62,706 nucleotides of DNA. It comes from Halanaerobiales bacterium. Lineage in GTDB: Bacteria > Bacillota > Halanaerobiia > Halanaerobiales > DTU029. Shown in pieces: positions 8,305 through 16,452 of this stretch. Position 1 is the stretch's first letter; each line of letters starts with the position of its first letter. The position numbers and the translations under genes were made by a program. The notes under the pieces were generated by a model, which was not told the origin of the DNA, ran no database searches, and saw only the letters and a program-made list of their open reading frames with translations. Location: contig JANWJZ010000041.1 of NCBI GenBank assembly GCA_025451675.1, positions 1-62,706 of the forward strand, in the 5' to 3' direction.

Positions 8305-8952
8305 TTATTTACTTCCCTCAACAATCTTAATCCCGGACGAAGCCCCAATCCGATCCGCCCCGGCATTAATCATTGCCATGGCTTCCTCATAACTATGGAT
8401 ACCGCCTGAGGCTTTGACCTTGCAGGCATCCTTTACAGTTTCTTTCATTAATTTTACATCTTCTACTGTAGCACCGCCAGTGGAGAAACCGGTAGATGTT
8501 TTCACAAAATCCGCTTTAGCCTCCATGGCCAGTTTGCAGGCCCTTACCTTTTCCTCTTCAGTTAAAAGGCAGGCCTCAATGATAACCTTCAGTACCTTAT
8601 CCCCGATGGTTTTCTTTAATTCGCTGATTTCTTTCAGTATTACATCATCCCGGCCATCCTTTAAAGCCCCAATATTGATAACCATATCAATTTCATCGGC
8701 ACCATTTTCCAGGGCAGCCATGGTTTCGTATTTTTTTACCTCCCAGCTGTTGGCACCCAATGGAAAGCCAACAACTGCACATACCTTCACATCACTACCT
8801 TCTAATTCCCTTTTTACCAGGCCAGTATAGTACTCGTTAACACAGACTGAAGCAAAACCATACTCTCTGGCTTCCTTACAGATTTTTATAATTTCTGCTT
8901 CTGTTGCATTGGCACGCAGTAAAGTATGATCAATATATTTGGCTATATTCAT
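8305..8952 (-). CDS. deoC: Deoxyribose-phosphate aldolase
   Basis: This 215-residue class I aldolase splits 2-deoxyribose-5-phosphate into acetaldehyde and glyceraldehyde-3-phosphate. KYIDHTLLRANATE at the N-terminus, the VCVNEYYTGLVKREL segment, KVIIEACLLTEEE, and FVKTSTGFSTGGAT with the Schiff-base lysine are all present, as is KASGGIHSYEEA with the second active-site lysine. I chose the ATG at 8952, which has AAGGGAG 6 bases upstream; a GTG at 8973 would add seven residues. It is the last gene of the nucleoside operon and supplies the final catabolic step after DeoB. Confidence 0.96.
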   Translation of the reverse strand: MNIAKYIDHTLLRANATEAEIIKICKEAREYGFASVCVNEYYTGLVKRELEGSDVKVCAVVGFPLGANSWEVKKYETMAALENGADEIDMVINIGALKDGRDDVILKEISELKKTIGDKVLKVIIEACLLTEEEKVRACKLAMEAKADFVKTSTGFSTGGATVEDVKLMKETVKDACKVKASGGIHSYEEAMAMINAGADRIGASSGIKIVEGSK

Positions 8953-8979
8953 TGGCTTCTCCCTTCCTTTCACTCATGT

Positions 8980-10221
8980 TTACACCTCTTTTAATGTTAA
9001 AATCATCCCGGTTAAATAAGCAATTCCTGCAAGTACATATACAATACTGAAGGAAAACCTTGCTATCAGTGAAACCCCGGCCAATGATGCAATAATAAAG
9101 GCAGGTGCACATAATAACGAAACAGTGGCATTATAGACCGGGGTACGGGTACGGTTTGAATAATCAATGGCAGCAATATTGGTTGATAAATATACCCCGT
9201 TTACTGCAAAAGCCAGGAAAATGTACATAAGAACCGCCACCGGCCAGGTATTCATGACGAGTGCCAATATTACTGCGATCAGGCCGCAGATACAGGAAAA
9301 GCGGAGAATCATGATTGCCCCATACCTGTCTCCTATTTTACCGAATAATAACGAACTCACCATTTTAGCCAGCAAAAATATTGTAGCCATAATACCGACA
9401 AAACCCTTTGGTGTAACAGGCAATTCACTGGCTGATATGATGTAGTAAGGGATGGCAAACTCAGCAAAACTGGTCACAATTCTAATGATGGAATATTTCC
9501 TGAATAAAGGATTATTCACTAAAATATCCTTCATTAATTTAAAAACATCCTTTAATTTTATCTTTTCGGTAACCCGGTCATCTATCCTTTCTACAACCCC
9601 AAACATGACAATGGCAGTTGACACCAGAGAAAACAGGAGTCCGGCTAAAAACACTACCTGATAACTCATTGGAAAGTCATATCTGGCAAGGCTCCGGGTT
9701 AAAAGAAGCGAGGCAAAGACACCTCCAGCCGCCGAGCTTAAGCCATATAAGCCAATCACATTGCCAATATTACGGTGAAATATAGTTGACATCATTTGAG
9801 CAAACAGAGGCTGGGCCAGGCCAACACTTAAGGCATAGAGAACCAGGGATACAAAAAACAGGATTACCGCCAGATGGGGGTCACCGGTAAAGAAAGACGA
9901 TATCAGGATTAATAAAAACCCTACCCTTTCCAGGAGGCAGACCCAGATATTGGCCCATTTCGGGCTCCTGGCCCGCAGAGCAATTATTGATGAGAAAATA
10001 GTCGAACCATACATGACACTATAGTATAATACAGAAATCATGGAAAGATATATATCCCTGTTATTGATTGATCTCAAATAACTCGGCAACACACTCTCGG
10101 TAGAAAACATGGCAATGGCAAAGGAAAAGGCAAAGCCCTCCAATAACATGGATATAAGATTTCTGTTATAGTATCTCTCTCTGATTTGATATAGTCCTGC
10201 TTGATCTAAGGTATTTGACAT
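8980..10221 (-). CDS. MFS transporter in the nucleoside operon
   Basis: This 413-residue protein has about 12 hydrophobic segments and a charged central loop (about residues 205-230, ERIDDRVTEKIKLKDVFKLM), the usual major-facilitator layout. A KIGDRYGAIMILR stretch after segment 8 matches the MFS loop 8-9 motif (G-x-x-x-D-R-x-G). It starts with an amphipathic lead, YQIRERYYNRNLISMLLEGF. The substrate is not evident. Position between the ECF transporter and deoC suggests nucleoside or base movement, perhaps export of the freed base or a second uptake route; this is inference. It overlaps nothing and is 27 bases from deoC. Confidence 0.85.
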   Translation of the reverse strand: MSNTLDQAGLYQIRERYYNRNLISMLLEGFAFSFAIAMFSTESVLPSYLRSINNRDIYLSMISVLYYSVMYGSTIFSSIIALRARSPKWANIWVCLLERVGFLLILISSFFTGDPHLAVILFFVSLVLYALSVGLAQPLFAQMMSTIFHRNIGNVIGLYGLSSAAGGVFASLLLTRSLARYDFPMSYQVVFLAGLLFSLVSTAIVMFGVVERIDDRVTEKIKLKDVFKLMKDILVNNPLFRKYSIIRIVTSFAEFAIPYYIISASELPVTPKGFVGIMATIFLLAKMVSSLLFGKIGDRYGAIMILRFSCICGLIAVILALVMNTWPVAVLMYIFLAFAVNGVYLSTNIAAIDYSNRTRTPVYNATVSLLCAPAFIIASLAGVSLIARFSFSIVYVLAGIAYLTGMILTLKEV

Positions 10222-10254
10222 CTTATACTCCGATCCTTTCCATATCCATTCAGG

Positions 10255-11073
10255 TTAAATGATATTGCTTATAAAGGGTTCAATGACCTTTAAGGCTACT
10301 AAAATCCTGTAAGTTATCGAAAAGACTGCCAGTGCTATACCGAAGGCCGCTACCGGTACATTCCATTTATAGGCAGGTATCTCCCTATACAGGGTTTTTT
10401 TACATTCTGAGTTAAAGCCTTTAGTTTCCATGGCAATAGCCTGATCCTGTATTTTTATTATCGAGTTGGCTACTACCGGTACGATAATCGGCACAAAGGC
10501 CTTGAAGCGCTGAATTAGATTACCCTCGGTATTTAAACCCCTGGCCCTCTGTGCATCCCTGATTTGTTCCATTTCCTTCCTCAATAAAGTAATTACCTGA
10601 AATGAATCCACAAAGGTAAATACATATTTATAAGGAATACCGGCTTTACACATGGTGACACTTAAATCAGTAATATCGATGCTCAAAAATATCGTAAATA
10701 AAGCACACATTAAGGGGACAACCCTCAGATAGTAACGATTGGCATAGGCAATGCCGGTAGTATAAAAATTAAGATTAAAAATCCTGAAAGCTACCGGGTC
10801 GCCTTCCATTATATTGGGGGCCATGGTACCGTAAATACCGTACATTGATATAAATAATATTACGATGGTTACCATTAATAACTTAAATAAGCCAGTCTGT
10901 TTCTCACGGATAATAGTAACAATACTTATTGCTATAACCGCAAAAGCATAATAGGTATTCTTCAGGAAAATCAAGGAAAATATCAGGCCCATTGCCAGCC
11001 ATAATTTAGCAGCCGGGCTTAAACTTCTTAGCACAGTAGAATAGTCCCGTTCCTGCAGCATACGATACACCAT
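10255..11073 (-). CDS. ecfT: ECF transporter T component (EcfT)
   Basis: This 272-residue membrane protein is the transmembrane coupling subunit of an energy-coupling-factor importer. It has about five to six membrane segments and the two cytoplasmic coupling helices; the second contains AQRARGLNTEG, with the Ala-Arg-Gly motif, and the first has FQVITLLRKEMEQIRD. The gene follows the S component after a gap of about 90 bases that holds a large perfect hairpin. With two ATPases and an S subunit in the same operon this is a dedicated (group I-like) ECF system. The exact start is uncertain, since GAAGGG directly abuts the first ATG and fits a start slightly further in. Confidence 0.88.
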   Translation of the reverse strand: MVYRMLQERDYSTVLRSLSPAAKLWLAMGLIFSLIFLKNTYYAFAVIAISIVTIIREKQTGLFKLLMVTIVILFISMYGIYGTMAPNIMEGDPVAFRIFNLNFYTTGIAYANRYYLRVVPLMCALFTIFLSIDITDLSVTMCKAGIPYKYVFTFVDSFQVITLLRKEMEQIRDAQRARGLNTEGNLIQRFKAFVPIIVPVVANSIIKIQDQAIAMETKGFNSECKKTLYREIPAYKWNVPVAAFGIALAVFSITYRILVALKVIEPFISNII

Positions 11074-11093
11074 CCCTTCTTTTTTAAATCTTT

Positions 11094-11137
11094 TCAGGTT
11101 TGTTGCAGTACATCGTAAGGTACTGCAACAAACCTGA
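11094..11137 (-). other. Perfect 18-bp intercistronic hairpin between ecfS and ecfT
   Basis: TCAGGTTTGTTGCAGTAC (11094-11111) is perfectly complementary to 11120-11137, with an 8-base loop. Neither side is followed by a T run, so it is not a usual intrinsic terminator. It lies in the only sizeable gap of the transporter genes and could stabilise or process the message, or reduce expression of the distal genes. Confidence 0.8.
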
Positions 11138-11166
11138 GCTTCAGTAGAAAAGTTTATAGCTTAAAG

Positions 11167-11772
11167 TTATTTTTCTATAGTTGAACCATTTAAGGTCTTT
11201 AAATGGTCAGGTAATCTTTTGTAAACAATCCAGGCGATTACACTGGCAATACCCTTATCCACTAAATTAACCGGAATACGGGCCAGGAAAGCAGCATTGG
11301 CTAAATCTGTACCTATTGCATTTAGGCCAGCAATCATCAGGTTTGTTCCGGCATTACCATCAATACCACCGTATACAACCATGGCAATTGGCGCACCGGT
11401 AATGGCGTTCCATAAAGCCACCAATACTGTTGCAACAATAACATCAGTTATTGATTTAAAATGATTTTTTCTGGCCATGTAACCGACGATAAGACCTGAA
11501 CCAATATTACAAATGGCAAACATAGAAGCCATAATATTACCACTGATTAAGGAAGAAACAATATTATACAATGCACCTGATGCTGCCCCAACCCATGGTC
11601 CCATGATGGCAGCAACGATAACAGTACCAATAGAATCCAGGTAAATAGGCAAACTCAAAGAAGAAGCAATAATACCGCCAATATAGTTAATGGCAACACC
11701 TATCGGGATCATTATTGCAATATAGGTTCCCTTTAACCTTCCCTTTGCAGAGTCAACAGTATTCATGTTCAT
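11167..11772 (-). CDS. ECF transporter S (substrate-binding) component
   Basis: This 201-residue integral membrane protein has about six hydrophobic segments. The stretch SLPIYLDSIGTVIVAAIMGP followed by WVGAASGALYNIVSSLI is typical of S components, where small residues in helix 1-3 pack on EcfT. It binds the transported substrate with high affinity. Its start overlaps the ATPase stop by one base and its message continues to ecfT. The operon otherwise encodes nucleoside phosphorolysis and deoxyribose-phosphate breakdown, so a nucleoside is the predicted substrate. I do not recognise it as a named S family such as RibU, BioY, ThiT or PnuT. Confidence 0.85.
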   Translation of the reverse strand: MNMNTVDSAKGRLKGTYIAIMIPIGVAINYIGGIIASSLSLPIYLDSIGTVIVAAIMGPWVGAASGALYNIVSSLISGNIMASMFAICNIGSGLIVGYMARKNHFKSITDVIVATVLVALWNAITGAPIAMVVYGGIDGNAGTNLMIAGLNAIGTDLANAAFLARIPVNLVDKGIASVIAWIVYKRLPDHLKTLNGSTIEK

Positions 11773-12608
11773 TAATTATTTCCTCCTCTTTTTGCATTAT
11801 ATTTATTTATAAACTTTTCTACTGACAAAATTGTCTCCTCATTCTTACCAGCAGATAAAAACAGATCCAGTTGGGTAATCTGAGGTGGTTCAACCTGGGC
11901 TTTTTCCAATACCTCACTGTTTAAGAAAATCTTTTCCGGTACATTATCATCAAGGACCTCTCCCTGACACATGACAATAACCCGGCTGGAGTTTTCTGCA
12001 ACATAGTCCATGTCATGGGAAATCATGATAACTGTATGGCCTTCATCATGCATCATATTTATTATCCTGGTGAGCATCTGCCGGCCGACTTCATCAAGGC
12101 CGCCGGTCGGTTCATCCAGAATCAATACCTCTGGCTTAAAGGCCAGGACTGAAGCAATTGTTACAATCTTCTTGGTAGTATAATCAAGGGTCATGGGATG
12201 TTGTTCCAGAATATCCTTCAGGTCCATCAATTCAACAACCCGCTCAATGGATTCTTTCATTTCAGCAGCAGTAAAATTAAAATTTCGCGGGCCAACCTCT
12301 AATTCTTCAATAACTTTGGTAGTAAAAATCTGATGGTTGGGATTCTGGAAAACATAGCCGCAACGCCTTGACATTTCAGCTACTGATTGTCCCTCTGTAT
12401 CTTCGTCAAATAGATATACCTTTCCCGATGTTGGTTTCAACAAGCCGTTAAAGTGCCGCACAAGGGTTGTCTTGCCACTACCGTTTTGCCCGATAATGGA
12501 AACCACATCATCCTTCTTGATTTCTAAGTTTACACCCTTTAAGGCCTTTACTTCTCCTCTGGGATAAACATGGACCAGATTTTCAGTCCTGATTACTGTC
12601 TCACTCAT
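11772..12608 (-). CDS. ecfA: ECF ATPase with a degenerate ABC signature
   Basis: This 278-residue ABC ATPase powers the ECF importer. Walker A (GQNGSGKTT, residues 40-48), Walker B with catalytic glutamate (EVLILDEPTGGLDE) and the H-loop (MISHDMDYV) are intact. The signature is not: where relatives read LSGGEKKR the protein reads LDYTTKKI, so the Ser-Gly-Gly-Gln that contacts ATP on the partner subunit is lost. With the other ATPase of the operon it should form a dimer with one normal and one weak ATP site. I chose the ATG at 12608, with AGGGGTG upstream; it overlaps the stop of the first ATPase. Confidence 0.92.
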   Translation of the reverse strand: MSETVIRTENLVHVYPRGEVKALKGVNLEIKKDDVVSIIGQNGSGKTTLVRHFNGLLKPTSGKVYLFDEDTEGQSVAEMSRRCGYVFQNPNHQIFTTKVIEELEVGPRNFNFTAAEMKESIERVVELMDLKDILEQHPMTLDYTTKKIVTIASVLAFKPEVLILDEPTGGLDEVGRQMLTRIINMMHDEGHTVIMISHDMDYVAENSSRVIVMCQGEVLDDNVPEKIFLNSEVLEKAQVEPPQITQLDLFLSAGKNEETILSVEKFINKYNAKRGGNN

Positions 12609-13467
12609 GCTGATCACCCCTGCCTTTTAAACCAGCAAAGTATTCCTCTGCTTCCTTCAGTGTAATGGGAGTACCACTATTGCCAGTATAGGTTTCTTTC
12701 AGGCCCAATGCTGCATCGGTAACCTGGGGTACCCGCACTGAATGCCTGTTCAGTAGTTCCTTATTCGTAAAAACTTTGTGGCTCTCATCATAGGCTACCA
12801 GTTCGCCCTCATGTAAAACCAGAATCTTATCAGCATATTCAGCAAGCATTTCGATATTATGGTCAACCATGATGATGGTTTTTCCCTGCCTATGCAGTTC
12901 CCGCACTAACCTGAATACTTCATCCCGGCCGATTGGATCTAACTGGGAAGTAGATTCATCAAGAATAATTACCCTGGGCTGCAAAGCCAGGATACTGGCC
13001 ACCGCTAAACGCTGTTGCTGGCCGCCGGATAAATGATATGGTGAACGGTCATACATGCTGCTTAATCCACAGGCCTCAGCAGCAAACTTTACCCTTTCAA
13101 TCATTAATTCCCTGGAGTAACCAAAATTGCACATGGCAAAGGCAATTTCATCTTCAACAGTCTGCTGGGTAAACTGGCTTTCCGCATCCTGAAAGACTAT
13201 ACCAATGACGTCAGTTACGCCGCTACCCCTGGTTTCATTTAAACTCTTGCCATCAACAATTATCTCCCCACTCCAGCTGCCTCCGGCCACAAAAGGCAGG
13301 ATCCCCACCAGGGACTTACATAAGGTAGACTTTCCCGCTTTATTGCAACCGACTATACCGACAAAATCACCTTCATTGATGGTAAAGGATAAATCCTTTA
13401 AAACTATTACATCACTGCCATCATATTTGTAGCTATAATTCTTAACTTCAATTATTGGATTAGCCAT
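12601..13467 (-). CDS. ecfA: ECF ATPase with intact LSGGQ
   Basis: This 288-residue ABC ATPase is the partner of the next gene product. Its signature is canonical (YHLSGGQQQRLAVASIL, near residue 147) and the Q-loop VFQDAESQFTQQTVEDEIAF is typical for EcfA proteins. Its own nucleotide-binding half is less regular: Walker A reads GCNKAGKS (residues 40-47) instead of GxNGxGKS, and Walker B reads VIILDESTSQLD, with Ser in place of the common Pro. The H-loop His is kept (MVDHNIEML). These changes fall in the site that would pair with the degenerate signature of the partner, which fits an asymmetric dimer. It overlaps the upstream phosphorylase stop by 8 bases. Confidence 0.92.
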   Translation of the reverse strand: MANPIIEVKNYSYKYDGSDVIVLKDLSFTINEGDFVGIVGCNKAGKSTLCKSLVGILPFVAGGSWSGEIIVDGKSLNETRGSGVTDVIGIVFQDAESQFTQQTVEDEIAFAMCNFGYSRELMIERVKFAAEACGLSSMYDRSPYHLSGGQQQRLAVASILALQPRVIILDESTSQLDPIGRDEVFRLVRELHRQGKTIIMVDHNIEMLAEYADKILVLHEGELVAYDESHKVFTNKELLNRHSVRVPQVTDAALGLKETYTGNSGTPITLKEAEEYFAGLKGRGDQHE

Positions 13468-14209
13468 TATATCCCTCGCTATCTTTTTTGATCAGAAGAC
13501 GAACTGCATCACAGGCGATCCGGATTGTATCCTCCATATTGCCCCAATTCATAATAGCACTGGCCCGCTTTCCCCTGATTGATGAGATAACAAATATTGC
13601 TGCACATTCCATCTCGGAACAGACCACATTACCCCTTTGCCAAGCTTCCCAGCGTTTTTTCAGCCTGGCACTGACCGGAGAAGAGTCAGGATCTAATTCA
13701 CCAAAGAAGGAGTCTTTGGAATGAGTGATTCCCTCTATATAATTCTTATTATGCATTCTGGCTGCTTCAGACAGAGCCGCTACTACATGCCGGTCAGCTA
13801 TTGCCGGGTATTCGATGGGCATATAGCTTATTGTTGTTCCCTCATCTCTAACCGCAGCAGTTACAATGGCTCCATCATATTTTTTATCATCATCGGGGTC
13901 TTTAACCGGGCCAGCTGTACCAATCCTTATAAAGGTATCTGCCCCAACCCTCATTAATTCCTCAACTGCAATGGCTGCTGATGGGCAACCCATTCCAGTT
14001 GAAGTCACAGAAACTTTTACTCCATCCAGGGTGCCTGTCCAGGTTTTATGCTCCCTATTATGGGCAATCAACACGGGGTTATCCAGAAAGGAAGCAATTA
14101 AATCAGTCCTGAAAGGGTCCCCCGGTAAAAAGACATACCTGCCGACATCCCCCGGCCTTAATTTGGTATGATATTGACGTCCTTCCTGATCCAGATTTGT
14201 ATACGCCAT
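13460..14209 (-). CDS. udp: Uridine phosphorylase-family nucleoside phosphorylase (copy 1)
   Basis: This 249-residue enzyme belongs to the hexameric nucleoside phosphorylase-I family, which splits a nucleoside with phosphate into base and (deoxy)ribose-1-phosphate. It shows LPGDPFRTDLIASF (phosphate-binding Gly and Arg), VSVTSTGMGCPSAAIAVEEL (phosphate/ribose loop), FIRIGTAGPVKD and VCSEMECAAIFVISSIRGKR, where the Glu-Met-Glu binds ribose. The 11-base gap and high similarity to the next gene upstream show a tandem duplication. Uridine, deoxyuridine or thymidine are likely substrates, but exact choice cannot be read from the sequence. Confidence 0.88.
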   Translation of the reverse strand: MAYTNLDQEGRQYHTKLRPGDVGRYVFLPGDPFRTDLIASFLDNPVLIAHNREHKTWTGTLDGVKVSVTSTGMGCPSAAIAVEELMRVGADTFIRIGTAGPVKDPDDDKKYDGAIVTAAVRDEGTTISYMPIEYPAIADRHVVAALSEAARMHNKNYIEGITHSKDSFFGELDPDSSPVSARLKKRWEAWQRGNVVCSEMECAAIFVISSIRGKRASAIMNWGNMEDTIRIACDAVRLLIKKDSEGYNG

Positions 14210-14220
14210 TTTATTATCAC

Positions 14221-14958
14221 CTACCTGTTTTCCTTTGCTTTATCTTCAGCAATCAGTATTTTTAAAGCCTCACAGGCAACCTGAATTGTATTCTTCATAT
14301 CCTTAAAGGACATAATTGCACTTGCCCTGCAACCTCTGATGGAAGAAATAACGAATAAGGCTGCTGCCTCCATTTCTGAGGTATAGACATTACCGCGGCG
14401 CCATGCCTCCCACCTTTCCGTTAATCTGGCTTCAGCAGGCATATTAAATGGTTCATGTTGTCCATAGAAGGAATCCTTGGAATGAGTAATCCCTTCAGCA
14501 TAGTTGTATCCCAATTTCCTGGCTGCCCGGGCCAGGGCTTCCACTACATGGCGGTCGGCCACTGCCGGATATTCTATTGGAATATAATGAATTGTCGTTC
14601 CCTCATCACGTACTGCCGCTGTATTAATAACTCCATCCAATGTTTCATCCATAGCAGCATCACAGACGCGGCCCGCAGTACCCACTCTGATAAAGGTATC
14701 AGCACCACATTTGATCAGCTCTTCAAGACAGATGGCTGTTGAAGCACAACCCATACCGGTTGAAGTAACTGATACTTTTTCACCATCCAGGAAACCGGTC
14801 CAGGTTTTATGTTCCCGGTTATGGGCAACTAATCTGGCATCATCAAAAAATGAAGCTATTAAATCTGTCCTGAAGGGATCACCTGGAAGTAATACATACC
14901 GTCCTATGTCCCCTGGTTTTAAATGAACATGATACAATTTTCCTTCTTCGTTTAACAT
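14221..14958 (-). CDS. udp: Uridine phosphorylase-family nucleoside phosphorylase (copy 2)
   Basis: This 245-residue paralog of the neighbouring gene keeps the same core: LPGDPFRTDLIASF, SVTSTGMGCASTAICLEEL, FIRVGTAGRV and YTSEMEAAALFVISSIRGCR. The two copies differ in the loop after STGMGC (A-S-T against P-S-A) and near the C-terminus (MSFKDMKNTIQ against MNWGNMEDTIR), parts that line or lie close to the base pocket. Different base or sugar preference is therefore possible. It is the second gene of the operon, after deoB, so its product gives deoxyribose-1-phosphate for DeoB. Confidence 0.88.
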   Translation of the reverse strand: MLNEEGKLYHVHLKPGDIGRYVLLPGDPFRTDLIASFFDDARLVAHNREHKTWTGFLDGEKVSVTSTGMGCASTAICLEELIKCGADTFIRVGTAGRVCDAAMDETLDGVINTAAVRDEGTTIHYIPIEYPAVADRHVVEALARAARKLGYNYAEGITHSKDSFYGQHEPFNMPAEARLTERWEAWRRGNVYTSEMEAAALFVISSIRGCRASAIMSFKDMKNTIQVACEALKILIAEDKAKENR

Positions 14959-15021
14959 CTTTATCCCCCTTTTGTTTTTTTAAGTATTTTTATCTTTAAA
15001 AATATAAGTTATCTTTTAAAA

Positions 15022-16221
15022 CTAATCTATTTTCAGAATCATTTCCTTAAAACTACTTCCCTGTCCTGAATATTCTACATTCAATAAATCTGTAATGGTT
15101 GCTGCAATATCAGAAAAGGTTTTACGAACCTTTAAGTCTACATCAGCCTTGATTTTTTCTCCGTAGATTAATAAGGGTATATATTCCCTGGTATGATCGG
15201 TTCCCCGGTAGGTAGGATCACAACCATGGTCTGCTGTTATCATCAGGACATCATCCTCATTCATCGCCCCAATTATTTCAGGTATCCTCTCGTCAAAATC
15301 CATTAAAGCCCGGGCATAGCCTCCAACATCGCGGCGGTGCCCGTAGATCATATCAAATTCTACCAGGTTGGCAAAAATCAGGCCGGGTTTATTCTGCTTC
15401 ATGAATGATATAATAGCATCTACACTTTCCATATTTCCTACGGTATGATTGGAATTAGTCAGGCCTTTTCCGGCAAAGATGTCACTGATTTTTCCTACCC
15501 CCATCACTGAATACCCTGCTGCCTTAATATTATCCAGCATCGTATCAGCTACAGGTTCCAGGGAAAAATCCTCTCTCCTTTCTGTTCTCTTAAAATTACC
15601 CGGAACACCAATGAATGGCCTTGCTATAACCCGCCCTACAGCGTGTTCACCGGTTAAAATCCTGCGTGCTTTCCTGCAAATATCATATAACTCCTCTGGT
15701 GGTATTACTTCCTCATGGGCAGCAATCTGAAAGACACTGTCTGCTGATGTATATACGATTAACTTTCCGGTTTTTAGATGTTCTTCGCCCAGCTCATCAA
15801 TTATTGCTGTTCCCGAGGCAGCTTTATTGCCAAGAACACCCTTTCCTGTTTCCTCAACAAACTTATTGATTATCTCCTCAGGGAAACCATCTGGATAGGT
15901 AGGAAAGGGCTTATCAAGTATTATCCCTGCTATTTCCCAGTGGCCCGTTGTTGTATCTTTGCCTGACGAAAGCTCACTCAATTTACCATAAGCACCTATC
16001 GCTTTTAAATCAGGCTTTAAACCCTTCAGTTCCCTTATTTTGCCAAGGCCCATTTTCTCCATATTTGGTAACCGGAGGTTTTCTATGCTTTCAGCAATAT
16101 GGCCCAGTGTATCTGCACCCTGGTCATTATAAACTGCAGCATCTGGAGCAGCACCTATACCAACACTATCAAGAACAATTAAAATGACTCTTCTAATACC
16201 GTTAACTATAGACACCCCCAT
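15022..16221 (-). CDS. deoB: Phosphopentomutase
   Basis: This 399-residue manganese enzyme converts (deoxy)ribose-1-phosphate to the 5-phosphate. It begins with [20 protein letters not shown] (metal Asp), then [11 protein letters not shown], the nucleophile region [14 protein letters not shown] with the phosphorylated threonine, and ends with [14 protein letters not shown] and [20 protein letters not shown] (metal Asp and His residues). The length is normal. It is the first gene of the operon, behind a promoter and two operator-like palindromes. The annotated ATG gives about nine residues more than usual before the core; no strong ribosome binding site precedes it. Confidence 0.96.
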   Translation of the reverse strand: MGVSIVNGIRRVILIVLDSVGIGAAPDAAVYNDQGADTLGHIAESIENLRLPNMEKMGLGKIRELKGLKPDLKAIGAYGKLSELSSGKDTTTGHWEIAGIILDKPFPTYPDGFPEEIINKFVEETGKGVLGNKAASGTAIIDELGEEHLKTGKLIVYTSADSVFQIAAHEEVIPPEELYDICRKARRILTGEHAVGRVIARPFIGVPGNFKRTERREDFSLEPVADTMLDNIKAAGYSVMGVGKISDIFAGKGLTNSNHTVGNMESVDAIISFMKQNKPGLIFANLVEFDMIYGHRRDVGGYARALMDFDERIPEIIGAMNEDDVLMITADHGCDPTYRGTDHTREYIPLLIYGEKIKADVDLKVRKTFSDIAATITDLLNVEYSGQGSSFKEMILKID

Positions 16222-16302
16222 AGCAAAATAATCTTTTGTTCCTCTAATGAATTAATTCTGTTTATATTAATACTTGTGTTAATTATCTCTCAATTTGTAA
16301 TA

Positions 16303-16331
16303 ATAATAACAGTTTTAATGTTATTTGTCAA
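16303..16331 (-). promoter_or_regulatory. SigA promoter of the nucleoside operon
   Basis: On the minus strand a perfect TTGACA (16326-16331) is followed after 17 bases by TATTAT (16303-16308). It lies about 80 bases upstream of deoB and downstream of the terminator of the DeoR-type gene, so deoB to deoC form a transcription unit of their own. Confidence 0.85.
16305..16325. promoter_or_regulatory. Operator-like inverted repeat between -35 and -10
   Basis: AATAACA (16305-16311) and TGTTATT (16319-16325) form a perfect 7-bp inverted repeat with a 7-base spacer. It fills the promoter spacer and covers part of the -10, the classic place for a repressor. The divergently unrelated but adjacent DeoR-family gene is the likely source of the repressor. 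Confidence 0.7.
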
Positions 16332-16335
16332 CAAT

Positions 16336-16355
16336 ATTAACATTCATTTGTTATT
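16336..16355. promoter_or_regulatory. Second operator-like inverted repeat upstream of -35
   Basis: ATTAACA (16336-16342) and TGTTATT (16349-16355) repeat the arms of the first palindrome with one mismatch and a 6-base spacer. Its centre is about 30 bases, or three helix turns, from the first. Two sites on one helix face fit cooperative binding by a DeoR-type repressor. Confidence 0.55.
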
Positions 16356-16374
16356 ATTTTTTCAAAATTATTAT

Positions 16375-16400
16375 AAAAAAAATACCCGCCAGGCGGGTAT
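16375..16400 (-). terminator. Terminator of the DeoR-family gene
   Basis: ATACCCGCC (16382-16390) and GGCGGGTAT (16392-16400) form a tight GC-rich hairpin. On the minus strand eight T residues follow (16375-16382). It separates the regulator gene from the operon promoter. Confidence 0.85.
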
Positions 16401-16452
16401 AAACAGAATCTTTTATGGAAATTTGGGTATTTTTGCCCATTCACAATTCAGG

